A stretch of DNA of 64,000 bases, taken from NCBI RefSeq assembly GCF_002243345.2, contig NZ_CP022655.2, positions 5,078,001 to 5,142,000 of the forward strand. Reading direction: 5' to 3'. The position numbers and the translations under genes are program-made. How positions within the stretch are numbered: the first letter of the stretch is position 1; each line of letters begins with the position of its first letter. The notes beneath the pieces are model-generated. The model did not search any database, was not told the origin of the DNA, and worked only from the letters and a program-made list of their open reading frames with translations. Of the stretch, positions 55,260 to 64,000 are shown in pieces. This DNA is from Paenibacillus sp. RUD330. Lineage in GTDB: Bacteria; Bacillota; Bacilli; Paenibacillales; Paenibacillaceae.

Positions 55260-56561
55260 TCAACGGCGCCGCGGCTTCAAACGGAGCGCGCGCCGCTTGC
55301 GCCGCATTTCCGGAATGCGGTTCCAGATGGTTTTCCAGCAAGGAGCCAAATCTCTCTCCTTCACTATGATATACCCCGCTTTGAGGATTTCTATCGCGAT
55401 CACGGCGGGCAGGTTCAAAAGGCTTCGCTCGTTTTTGATCAAGGTGTAGAAGCGGTTCTCGTAGGAATGCCTCCGCACGAACAGAGAGATTCCCGAACGC
55501 CCGCCTTCCTTCCAGCCCCGCGCATGCAAAGCTCTCGCCTCCGGCGCGTAGAGGGATTTCCAGCCGAGGAGCTCCGCCCTCCAAGCCGCATCGACATCCT
55601 CCTTGTAAGCGAAAAAGGTTTCGTCGAAAAATTCGCCCTCGATGGAGACATGCTCCATCATGCGGCGGCGGTACATCGCGGCGGCTCCGGATACGCCGAA
55701 CGCCTCGCCGCCGTCCAGCCAGCGGGAGGCCGGCTCCCCGGCTCCGCGGTCGCGGGCCTGCCGCGCGGCATCCATCGACAGGCCTGTGCTGTCGATGACC
55801 GCCTCCGGCGGCAGGCGGTCCAGCCAGGCGCGGACCGCCTGCGGCAGCGCCCGGCGCGGCGATGCCGGGCCGGCCGCCGGAGCTCCGGCGGCGGCCTTGC
55901 CGCCGCCCGCTCCGGGAGCTTCCGCTGCGGGCCTGCTGCCACCCGCTCCTGAAGCGCCGGCAGCAGGCATGCCGACGCCTCCCTCCGGCTGGCGGACCAG
56001 CATGCCGGCGGCGCTGCCCGCTGCCGGCATGCGGTCCAGCCGCTCCGCCAGCCCGCGCACATAATCCGGATGCAGCCTGACATCCGGATTGAGGACGAGC
56101 GCGTAATCGCTGTCCGCCTCCGCGAGCGCTCGGTTCTGGCCGCCGGCAAAGCCGGTATTCACCGCGCTCTCGATGATGACGAGCCGCGCGCGGGCGCCGC
56201 CTGACGGCAGCTGGGCTGCTTCAGCCCCGTAGTGGCTGCCTTCATCCGCCTGCCCTTGCCTGCCGGCTTGCCGCTCGCGGTCCGCTCGGAGGTCCCTCTC
56301 CCGCGCGATTCCCGCCTCGTAGCGGCGCAGCCGCTCCACCGTGCCGTCGCTGGACGCGTTGTCCAGCACGATAATCTTCTCGATGGGATACGACTGCGCC
56401 AGGACGCAGTCCAGGCAGCCCTCGATATCCTCTTCGCTGTTGTAAGTCACGATATGGACGCTCACCGTCCCCCGGACAGGAGCGGCAGCGAAGCCTGCCG
56501 CCCCGCTGCCGCCCTTGTCCGGAGACAGCGACGAATGCGCCGCTGGATCCTGGTTGTTCAT
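55260..56561 (-). CDS. GT2 glycosyltransferase with low-complexity insertions
   Basis: A 433-aa WbbL-like GT2 enzyme. The core is split by two insertions: residues about 82-125 (Arg/Gln/Glu-rich) and 192-240 (Ala/Gly/Pro-rich). Core motifs are VHIVTYNSEEDIEGCL, VLDNASSDGT, NTGFAGGQNRAL, LNPDVRLH (metal site) and FDETFFAYKEDVDAAWRAELLGW. The C-terminus is basic (KRRALRLKPRRR), as for membrane association. The ATG follows the beta-glucosidase stop directly (TAAATG). Confidence 0.88.
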   Translation of the reverse strand: MNNQDPAAHSSLSPDKGGSGAAGFAAAPVRGTVSVHIVTYNSEEDIEGCLDCVLAQSYPIEKIIVLDNASSDGTVERLRRYEAGIARERDLRADRERQAGRQGQADEGSHYGAEAAQLPSGGARARLVIIESAVNTGFAGGQNRALAEADSDYALVLNPDVRLHPDYVRGLAERLDRMPAAGSAAGMLVRQPEGGVGMPAAGASGAGGSRPAAEAPGAGGGKAAAGAPAAGPASPRRALPQAVRAWLDRLPPEAVIDSTGLSMDAARQARDRGAGEPASRWLDGGEAFGVSGAAAMYRRRMMEHVSIEGEFFDETFFAYKEDVDAAWRAELLGWKSLYAPEARALHARGWKEGGRSGISLFVRRHSYENRFYTLIKNERSLLNLPAVIAIEILKAGYIIVKERDLAPCWKTIWNRIPEMRRKRRALRLKPRRR

Positions 56562-58007
<1,446 letters not shown>

Positions 58008-58066
58008 TTAGCGCTCCCTAGCCGCTTTGGCGCATCAAGACATGCACCGAACGCTTGCCGCCCGGA

Positions 58067-59464
58067 TCAGCGGAACAGCAGCGTCTGGATGCCGTGCGCC
58101 GGGATGCTGCTGTCCGCCAGTTCTCCTCGATGCCTCACCACATAGGGCAGCTCCGCATCCGTGCGGTTCATCACGACGAGTGCGATCGTGCCGTCCGGAT
58201 TGCGGAACGCTGTCTGCTCCAGCTTGTCCGTGTATCGGGAGCTGCCGATACGGACGGCGCCAGGACGGATATAACGGCTGAAATGAGAGATATAGTAGAA
58301 CGAGCTTTCATAGATGACTTCGTCCTTCACCGTGTCGGCGATGATGGGAGCATCGCAGAAGTTGCCCACATGGTTCGGGCCGCCCTGCTCGTCGAGCACG
58401 ATGTTCCAATCCGTCCAGCCGGCCGTCCAATTGTTCAGGTTGCCGAGAATGTCATGGCCGTAGCGCTCGCCCGTATTCCAGGAGCCGATATGGACGCCGC
58501 CTTCCTGACAGCCTTCGCTGAAGAACAGAGCCTTGTCCGGGAAACGGTCATGCACGGCCGACAGAGCTTCGAAATGATCGCCCGAGTACCAATGGAAGCA
58601 GATGCCCCAGATGTGCTTGGACGCCTCCGCGTCCTCGAACGCTGTCCGTGCCCGCTCGTACACGCGCTCCTTGTTGTGGTCCCAGATCATGACCTTGATA
58701 TGGCCGTATCCGGCTTTCTCCAGCGCAGGTCCGAGATAGTCGCGCACGAAATCCTTTTCCTCATCGGCGCTGTAGACGCACGAATCCCAGGTTTGAACGG
58801 CTTTGGCCTCGTTCTGCACGCTCAGCGCCCAGATTTCGATGCCTTCCTGCTTGTAAGCCTCGACGTACTTCACGAACATGTCGGCCCATGCCTGGCGGTA
58901 TTCCGGCTTAAGCTGTCCACCGCGGTTCATCTCGCCGTTGGTCTTCATGAAGGCCGGCGGACTCCACGGGGAGGAGAACAGCCTGAAGCCGCTGCCCGCC
59001 TTGTCGGCCGCACGCCTGATCAGCGGCAGGATCGACATGCGGTCGCGGTCGACGTTGAAACTTTCCAGCCCTTCGTCCCCGTCTGTTACATAGGCGTAAT
59101 TGCCGAGCGAGAAATCGCAGCTCTGAATATGGGAGCGGCACAGCGTATAGCCGATTCCATGCTCCGGATCGAAATACGCGTCGATGATCTCCTGCTGCCT
59201 GGCCGGACTCAGCTTGGCGATCGTAACGGCGGATGCCTCCGTCAGCGCGCCGCCGAAGCCTTCGATCGTCTGATAGGCTACATCGTCGTAAATGTTGATT
59301 AGCTGGTTCTCATGGCCATTATCGTCGGCGCGGAACCTCAGCTGCGGCATCTCCTGCAGCCTGTCTCCGGTGTCTCTTGCCGTCTGCAGCACCCTTGCCG
59401 TGCCGGCTTCCAGGACAGCGTATGCGCTTACAGCAATTCGGGTCGAATTAGTCCCTTCGCTCAT
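58067..59464 (-). CDS. GH30 glucosylceramidase-type glycosidase
   Basis: A 465-aa GH30 enzyme. EGFGGALTEASAV opens the barrel, the acid/base Glu219 lies in LSVQNEAKAVQTWDSC and the nucleophile Glu317 in FFSEGCQEGG. The C-terminal beta domain ends VVMNRTDAELPYVV. It has no signal peptide. Family members act on beta-glucosyl, beta-1,6-glucan or beta-xylosyl substrates. The ATG at 59464 has AAAGGAT eight bases upstream. A TATAAT at 59496-59501 marks the promoter. It is divergent from an AraC regulator. Confidence 0.93.
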   Translation of the reverse strand: MSEGTNSTRIAVSAYAVLEAGTARVLQTARDTGDRLQEMPQLRFRADDNGHENQLINIYDDVAYQTIEGFGGALTEASAVTIAKLSPARQQEIIDAYFDPEHGIGYTLCRSHIQSCDFSLGNYAYVTDGDEGLESFNVDRDRMSILPLIRRAADKAGSGFRLFSSPWSPPAFMKTNGEMNRGGQLKPEYRQAWADMFVKYVEAYKQEGIEIWALSVQNEAKAVQTWDSCVYSADEEKDFVRDYLGPALEKAGYGHIKVMIWDHNKERVYERARTAFEDAEASKHIWGICFHWYSGDHFEALSAVHDRFPDKALFFSEGCQEGGVHIGSWNTGERYGHDILGNLNNWTAGWTDWNIVLDEQGGPNHVGNFCDAPIIADTVKDEVIYESSFYYISHFSRYIRPGAVRIGSSRYTDKLEQTAFRNPDGTIALVVMNRTDAELPYVVRHRGELADSSIPAHGIQTLLFR

Positions 59465-59495
59465 GCTTCTCATCCTTTCCTGTACAATTGACTCT

Positions 59496-59501
59496 ATTAT
59501 A
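59496..59501 (-). promoter_or_regulatory. GH30 promoter -10
   Basis: A perfect TATAAT on the minus strand lies about 30 bp before the GH30 start. No matching -35 is evident, which fits activator control. Confidence 0.5.
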
Positions 59502-59616
59502 GGAGGAAAGGCCTTTCGGAATGAAGAAACAATATGGCTATGAACCTCAACGATCTGGTCATGAGGGGAGACATGCTCCCGGATTCCACCCATCTGCAGC
59601 CTTCGGGCCGAGTTTC

Positions 59617-59714
59617 AGAACTGCAGAACTGCAGAACTGCAGAATTGCAGAATTGCAGAATTGCAGAACTGCAGTTCTGCGGAACTGCCGAACTGCAAAA
59701 TTGCCCAATTGCAA
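59617..59714. repeat. 9-bp tandem repeat in divergent promoter region
   Basis: About eleven copies of AGAA(C/T)TGC plus one base fill the GH30/AraC gap. The first six are almost exact and the last ones decayed. Together with the GH30 promoter this explains the 319-bp gap. Confidence 0.92.
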
Positions 59715-59783
59715 AACCTGCATTCCGTTCATTCCAGCTTCATCATTCTGATTTAAGCTGACTAGGAGAGGCGGTGCTTTCTT

Positions 59784-60587
59784 ATGGACAAGGATCCTGT
59801 TACGCTGACCTTATGCGACTTTTCCAGGCATCTGCAGCCATTCCGCCAATCGTTCCGCAGCCTCGATACCTACCTCCTCCGCTTGCAGACGGAAGGAGAG
59901 GCCCGAGCGCTCATCGGCGGCGCGATGGCTGCAATCTTGCCCGGCGACCTGCTGCTCTATCGTCCAGGCGATGCCTACGACCTGCAGATCGAGGCTCCCG
60001 CTGCTGACAGCCGCTACGGTCCAAGCGCCGACTATTACGTCATGGCCACAGGACCTTGGCTAGATGAGTGGTGGCGCATGCGGGAACGCCCTTCCCGGAT
60101 CCGCATCGCGGATGACGGGAAGATCGACAGCGTCTGGCAGCAGCTCATGCTGGAGCGGCGCAGGCTCGACGGAGGCAGTCGGGCCATCCTGGCCGCACTG
60201 CTGCAGGCGCTCTGCCTGCTGCTGGACCGCGCCATCACAGAGGCGCCTGCAGCCGCGAAGAGCGGCGCGACCGCGCTGCAAGCGCTGAAAATCAAGCATT
60301 TTGTCGAAGCCAACGCCACCGCCTCCTTCACTCTGGATGAGGCGGCCGCTCATGCCGGCATCAGCAAAACCCGCGCCGTTCATCTGTTCAAGCAGCAGAT
60401 CGGCTGCTCCATCATGCAGTACGCCCAGCAGGTCCGCCTCGCTATGGCGCTCAGGCTCATGGACAACAGCCAGCTGACGCTGGAGCAGATCGCGGACGAG
60501 TCCGGCTTCGGAACCTACACCTATTTTCATCGGGTATTCCGCGAGCGCTATGGCCTATCGCCAGGCAGCTACCGCAAGCGGGAATAA
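59784..60587 (+). CDS. AraC-family regulator
   Basis: A 267-aa regulator with an N-terminal cupin-like sensor domain (GGAMAAILPGDLLLYRPGDAYDLQI) and a C-terminal double helix-turn-helix (FTLDEAAAHAGISKTRAVHLFKQQIGCSIMQY; LTLEQIADESGFGTYTYFHRVFRERYGLSPGSYRK). AGGAGAGG lies upstream of the ATG. Divergence from the GH30 gene suggests that it activates the GH30-GH1 unit in response to a sugar. Confidence 0.93.
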   Translation: MDKDPVTLTLCDFSRHLQPFRQSFRSLDTYLLRLQTEGEARALIGGAMAAILPGDLLLYRPGDAYDLQIEAPAADSRYGPSADYYVMATGPWLDEWWRMRERPSRIRIADDGKIDSVWQQLMLERRRLDGGSRAILAALLQALCLLLDRAITEAPAAAKSGATALQALKIKHFVEANATASFTLDEAAAHAGISKTRAVHLFKQQIGCSIMQYAQQVRLAMALRLMDNSQLTLEQIADESGFGTYTYFHRVFRERYGLSPGSYRKRE

Positions 60588-60687
60588 TGACTGGCTGACA
60601 GAGTTGAACAAGAAGAGACCTCGGACATGCAGGTTACATGCAGGATAGACGGGGCAATAAAGAAATAGCGGAGAGGAGAGCCGATGG

Positions 60688-62238
60688 ATGAAAAGCGATA
60701 GCGACAGTCTGATGCTGGATGGCGAGGTCCATTTCAAGAGAGACAGGACCGGGCTTCCATCGGAGAGGATGGGGCCTGGGCAGTTCTATGCAGCGGTCGC
60801 CGCCCTTTTTGCAGGAGGGCTTGCCATCCGGATTGTGCTTGGGATCTACACCCAAGGGTATGTCGGAGACCAGATGTATTTCATCCGTTGGATGGAAGCC
60901 GCCATGCAGCACGGGGTGCGCGGGTCGTACCTCAACTCCGGCATGCAGAATTACCCGCCGGTATTCATCGCCATTCTGGAAGGGTACGGGCATGTCCTGA
61001 ACTTCCTCGGCGTCGAAATCCGGACCGCCCATCTGAGCAGCAAAATGCTTCCGATCCTGTTTGATCTCGGCACGATGGCATCGCTCCTGCTGATTTTCCG
61101 ACGCTGGTCTTACAAGCGCCGTCTGGCGCTTCTCGCCTGTCTGGCCTTCAATCCGGCCTTGCTCGCAGATGGAGCGGTTTGGGGGCAGATCGATGTCTTC
61201 CACAGCGCGCTGATGGTCCTATCCGTGCTGCTCGTGCTGACCCAGCCGCTAGCGGCCGGCGTCCTCATTGCGGTCGCTTTGCTTAGCAAGTTCCAAGCAA
61301 TCGTCGTTGCGCCCGTCCTGGGGGCGCTGCTGCTCCGACAGCTGCTGCGACGCGACTGGCGGCGTCCGCTGCTCTTCATCGCCGGCTTCGCCATCCCAGC
61401 GGCAGTGACCGCAGGCTGGTTCGCCTTGAAGGGCGCTTTGGACGACATGGTCCGCATGGCGTACCTCAGCGCGACGGATATGTATCCCCAGCTTTCGCTG
61501 AACGCGTTTAATTTGTGGTATCACCTCTTCACGAATCCTTCCGTCCATGACGACACGATCTTCTTTGGCGGCGTCAGTTATAAGACCTTCGGGTTCATCC
61601 TGCTTGGGGTTGCCTGCCTGTTCGTGGCGGCCTATATCCTGCTTTTGCGCGATCTTAAAGCCATTCATCTCCTGAAGGCGGCCGCTTTGGTCAATCTGGC
61701 CTTCTTCCTGCTGCCGACGGAAATCCACGAGCGCTACGGCGTTCCCGCCATGCTGTTCCTGCTGCTCATCCCGTTCCTGCTGGATCCCGGAAGGGAACGT
61801 GTACGCTGGGGAATTCCGGCCGGACTGTTCACGATGTCGACCGCGCTCAATATTTGGCTGGTGCTGAACGGAGGGTTTGGAGGGAAGTGGCTGCGGGGGG
61901 GCAGCTTGGTCTCTTCTAACCGTTTCCGTAACGACAACTCGCCATTTGGAAGCCCTGGAAGCAGCGGAGTTGGTGGAGCTGCCCAAGGACGGGGAGACAT
62001 CAGCGGCAATCCCGGTTTCGGTATGGATAGCTTCGGACGAGGCGCAGGTGGGCTGCGCGAAGGAAACATTGGCGGAGCCCGCCAAGGAGGCGGGTTCGGC
62101 AACGGTTCCCTTAGCGGATGGGAACACCATTTTGCGGTTGGAATGGCTTATGCCAACTTGATGATCCTGGCCTGGATCATAGGAGCGATGCTTGGGGATA
62201 TCTTCAGCCGATCCTCCCGCAAAACGGACTGGAAATAG
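60688..62238 (+). CDS. GT-C-type membrane glycosyltransferase with Gly-rich loop
   Basis: A 516-aa polytopic protein with about ten membrane helices. GYVGDQMYFIRWMEAAMQHG is the acidic first loop typical of GT-C enzymes that use polyprenyl-phosphate sugars, followed by YPPVFIAILEGYGH and AVWGQIDVFHSALMVLSVL, as in GT39/GT87-like mannosyltransferases. Between the last helices, residues about 395-475 form a Gly/Ser/Asn/Arg-rich loop, not usual in the family. The ATG follows GAGGAGAG. It is a separate plus-strand gene within the polysaccharide locus. Confidence 0.82.
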   Translation: MKSDSDSLMLDGEVHFKRDRTGLPSERMGPGQFYAAVAALFAGGLAIRIVLGIYTQGYVGDQMYFIRWMEAAMQHGVRGSYLNSGMQNYPPVFIAILEGYGHVLNFLGVEIRTAHLSSKMLPILFDLGTMASLLLIFRRWSYKRRLALLACLAFNPALLADGAVWGQIDVFHSALMVLSVLLVLTQPLAAGVLIAVALLSKFQAIVVAPVLGALLLRQLLRRDWRRPLLFIAGFAIPAAVTAGWFALKGALDDMVRMAYLSATDMYPQLSLNAFNLWYHLFTNPSVHDDTIFFGGVSYKTFGFILLGVACLFVAAYILLLRDLKAIHLLKAAALVNLAFFLLPTEIHERYGVPAMLFLLLIPFLLDPGRERVRWGIPAGLFTMSTALNIWLVLNGGFGGKWLRGGSLVSSNRFRNDNSPFGSPGSSGVGGAAQGRGDISGNPGFGMDSFGRGAGGLREGNIGGARQGGGFGNGSLSGWEHHFAVGMAYANLMILAWIIGAMLGDIFSRSSRKTDWK

Positions 62239-62243
62239 GAATA

Positions 62244-62273
62244 AAGCCGGCCATCACTTGGATGAGCCGGCTT
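62244..62273. terminator. Convergent terminator
   Basis: AAGCCGGC and GCCGGCTT form a stem between the convergent glycosyltransferase and rfbD genes, with a modest AT-rich tail on both sides. Confidence 0.65.
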
Positions 62274-62283
62274 AATTGTGCCT

Positions 62284-63135
62284 TTATTCCCTAATCTCTT
62301 GAATAAATCTTGCCAAAGCGTCCCGCCACTCCGGAAGCTCCTCCAGTCCGATTTCCTTGATACGGCTCTGGTCAAGGACCGAATAACGCGGACGCGGAGC
62401 CGGGCGCGGAAACTCCTCCGAGGTGCAAGGCAACGCTTGGGCCGCCATACCGCTCTCTTCAAATATCGCTTGAGCAAATTCGAACCAGGTGCAGCTCCCG
62501 CTATTGGAAGCATGATACGTCCCGTACTCTTCCGTACCTGCCAGCCGGAGCAGGAAGCGAGCCAAGTCCTTCGTATAGGTAGGTGATCCCGTCTGGTCAT
62601 TGACGACCTTGACGCTTCCCCTTTCCTTTCCAAGCTTCAGCATGGTCTTGACGAAATTGTTCCCATGCTTGCCGTACACCCAGGAAGTACGCACGATGAA
62701 CGTCCGGCTGTTCAGCGTCTCCACAAGCATTTCTCCTGCGTGCTTGGACTTCCCATAGACGGTTTGCGGGTTGACAGGAGCGTCCGTACGGTAAGGCGAC
62801 GTTCCGTTCCCGTCGAAAACATAATCCGTGCTGACATAAATCAGCTTGGCGCCGATCTCGTCAGCCGCCTCCGCCACGCAACCGGACCCGGTTGCATTTA
62901 CGGCATATGCGCCCTCAAGATCGGATTCCGCCTGATCCACGGCTGTATAAGCCGCGCAGTGAATGACGACGTCAGGCTGAAGATTTCCGATGACCTCGCG
63001 GCATTGCTCGCGGGAGACGATGTCCAAGCCCTCCCGATCCAGGCCGATGATTTCAAATTCTTCCGATTTCGGCCACATGGCCAGTTCTTTGCCAAGCTGC
63101 CCTCCTGCTCCCGTTACGAGAATCTTCTTTTTCAT
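62284..63135 (-). CDS. rfbD: dTDP-4-dehydrorhamnose reductase
   Basis: The last enzyme of dTDP-L-rhamnose synthesis, 283 aa. It is a short-chain dehydrogenase with the NADPH site ILVTGAGGQLGKEL, the DYVFDG motif and the catalytic pair of TVYGKSKHAGE (Tyr and Lys). The ATG at 63135 has GGGGGTG upstream. It lies 19 bp after rfbB, so they are co-transcribed. rfbA and rfbC should lie to the right of the window or elsewhere. Confidence 0.96.
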   Translation of the reverse strand: MKKKILVTGAGGQLGKELAMWPKSEEFEIIGLDREGLDIVSREQCREVIGNLQPDVVIHCAAYTAVDQAESDLEGAYAVNATGSGCVAEAADEIGAKLIYVSTDYVFDGNGTSPYRTDAPVNPQTVYGKSKHAGEMLVETLNSRTFIVRTSWVYGKHGNNFVKTMLKLGKERGSVKVVNDQTGSPTYTKDLARFLLRLAGTEEYGTYHASNSGSCTWFEFAQAIFEESGMAAQALPCTSEEFPRPAPRPRYSVLDQSRIKEIGLEELPEWRDALARFIQEIRE

Positions 63136-63154
63136 TCTCGCACCCCCAGCGGCT

Positions 63155-64000
63155 TCATTCCGAGAGCCCCGCTTCATTCAAGCGATCTCCGTATTGGAGC
63201 TTGAAATAACTCTGATAGCTTCCGTTCAGCACGCCTTTCATCCATTCCTCGTTGTCCAGGTACCAGCGGATGGTTGTCCGGATTCCAGATTCATAATCAT
63301 GCTGCGGGCTCCAGCCCAGCTCATTGCGGATTTTATCGGCGTCGATGGCATACCGTTTATCATGACCCTGACGATCCTTGACATAGTGGATCAGTGCTTC
63401 CGGTTTCCCAAGCTCCTCCAAGATCGTCTTGACGACATGAATATTCGTTCGCTCGTTGCGGCCTCCGATGTTGTACACTTCTCCGTTCACGCCTTGATGG
63501 ATGACGAGATCGATGGCGCTGCAATGGTCCTCCACGTAAAGCCAATCCCTGACATTAAGCCCGTCTCCGTACACAGGCAGCGGCTTATCCTGCAGGGCGT
63601 TCTGAATGATCAGCGGGATCAGCTTCTCGGGGAACTGATACGGTCCGTAGTTGTTGGAGCATCGCGTAATGTTCACGGGGAGTCCGAATGTCTCGTGATA
63701 GGCCCGAACGAGCAAATCCGCTCCTGCTTTGCTTGCCGAATAAGGGCTGTTAGGCGCGAGCGGGGTTTCTTCCGTAAAGAGGCCTGTCTCCCCCAAAGTC
63801 CCATAAACCTCGTCCGTGGAAACCTGGACAAACTTTTTGACTCCGTATTGCTTGGATAGCTCCAGCAGAGCCTGCGTACCAAGAACATTCGTTTTTACAA
63901 ATACATCCGGTTCAAGAATGCTGCGGTCCACATGAGACTCCGCCGCGAAGTTGGCCACGACATCCACACCGGCTTGGAAAATGGGCTCCAGCTCCGCGCG
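63155..64000 (-). CDS. rfbB: dTDP-glucose 4,6-dehydratase, partial
   Basis: The second enzyme of the dTDP-rhamnose pathway. The gene is cut at the right edge, and the 5' end (about 55 residues with the NAD site) is missing; the frame is open from 64000. Visible are [15 protein letters not shown], the catalytic [29 protein letters not shown] (Tyr and Lys), [19 protein letters not shown] and [10 protein letters not shown], all diagnostic of RmlB. Confidence 0.96.
   Translation of the reverse strand, partial: RAELEPIFQAGVDVVANFAAESHVDRSILEPDVFVKTNVLGTQALLELSKQYGVKKFVQVSTDEVYGTLGETGLFTEETPLAPNSPYSASKAGADLLVRAYHETFGLPVNITRCSNNYGPYQFPEKLIPLIIQNALQDKPLPVYGDGLNVRDWLYVEDHCSAIDLVIHQGVNGEVYNIGGRNERTNIHVVKTILEELGKPEALIHYVKDRQGHDKRYAIDADKIRNELGWSPQHDYESGIRTTIRWYLDNEEWMKGVLNGSYQSYFKLQYGDRLNEAGLSE

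Noticed and set aside
53710-55449. A 579-codon plus-strand frame opposite the phosphotransferase gene
   Set aside because: Antisense shadow; His/Asp/Glu-rich sequence is what the reverse of a hydrophobic membrane protein gives.
59521-59761. Cysteine-rich small protein (ELQNCRTAELQNC repeats)
   Set aside because: Translation of the 9-bp repeat. Several frames look equally repetitive and no ribosome site precedes them.

Overview
The window looks like chromosomal DNA from a spore-forming Firmicute of the Paenibacillaceae (Paenibacillus or Cohnella type). The GC content is high, yet the gene order of the atp/ywl/prfA region matches Bacillus subtilis. There are sporulation genes (spoIIR, a YheC/YheD spore-coat ATP-grasp gene), perfect CcpA cre boxes, a YesM-type sensor kinase with an AraC-type response regulator, and strong AGGAGG-type ribosome binding sites. 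I saw no rRNA, tRNA, insertion sequence, prophage or CRISPR array.

Region 1 (1-31,000) is mostly the conserved core, read on the minus strand. In transcription order it runs ychF, prfA, prmC, spoIIR, ywlC (tsaC), mntP, ywlE, ywlG, glyA, upp, wecB, atpZ-I-B-E-F-H-A-G-D-C, a CpsB-type phosphatase, ywzB, murA. rpiB, which sits between ywlE and ywlG in B. subtilis, is absent. A ZTP (pfl) riboswitch with its own promoter and terminator lies ahead of ywlG-glyA. A sigma-F-type promoter lies ahead of spoIIR. Around the core are a subtilase, a Dps protein, a small WYL-like gene under LexA-like sites and a lipoprotein.

Region 2 (31,000-38,600) is mixed. It holds a molybdopterin oxidoreductase fused to a membrane cytochrome-like domain, a GDSL hydrolase, small membrane proteins, and an amidohydrolase behind a purine riboswitch whose terminator overlaps aptamer helix P1. 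It also holds an Rrf2 regulator with trxA behind a promoter-embedded palindrome, and an aldo/keto reductase.

Region 3 (38,800-50,500) is a carbohydrate system that fits beta-mannan-type oligosaccharides: binding protein, two permeases, a GH113 glycosidase, a cellobiose-2-epimerase-like enzyme, and a LacI / sensor kinase / response regulator operon with start-stop overlaps. The permease promoter and the binding-protein promoter each carry a perfect cre box. About 1.3 kb of repeats splits the permeases from the enzymes.

Region 4 (50,600-64,000) is an exopolysaccharide/glycan locus: an undecaprenyl-phosphate sugar phosphotransferase, two GT2 glycosyltransferases, a kinase-like protein, GH1 and GH30 glucosidases with a divergent AraC regulator, a GT-C-type membrane glycosyltransferase with a glycine-rich loop, and dTDP-rhamnose genes rfbD and rfbB (cut by the window edge).

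Non-coding novelty is concentrated in the intergenic regions. Several unrelated tandem repeats (units of 9, 15, 18, 39, 43, 59 and 87 bp) are present. A roughly 187-bp structured element occurs twice, 20 kb apart, with the same forward-forward-reverse-reverse arrangement of a 25-bp motif.
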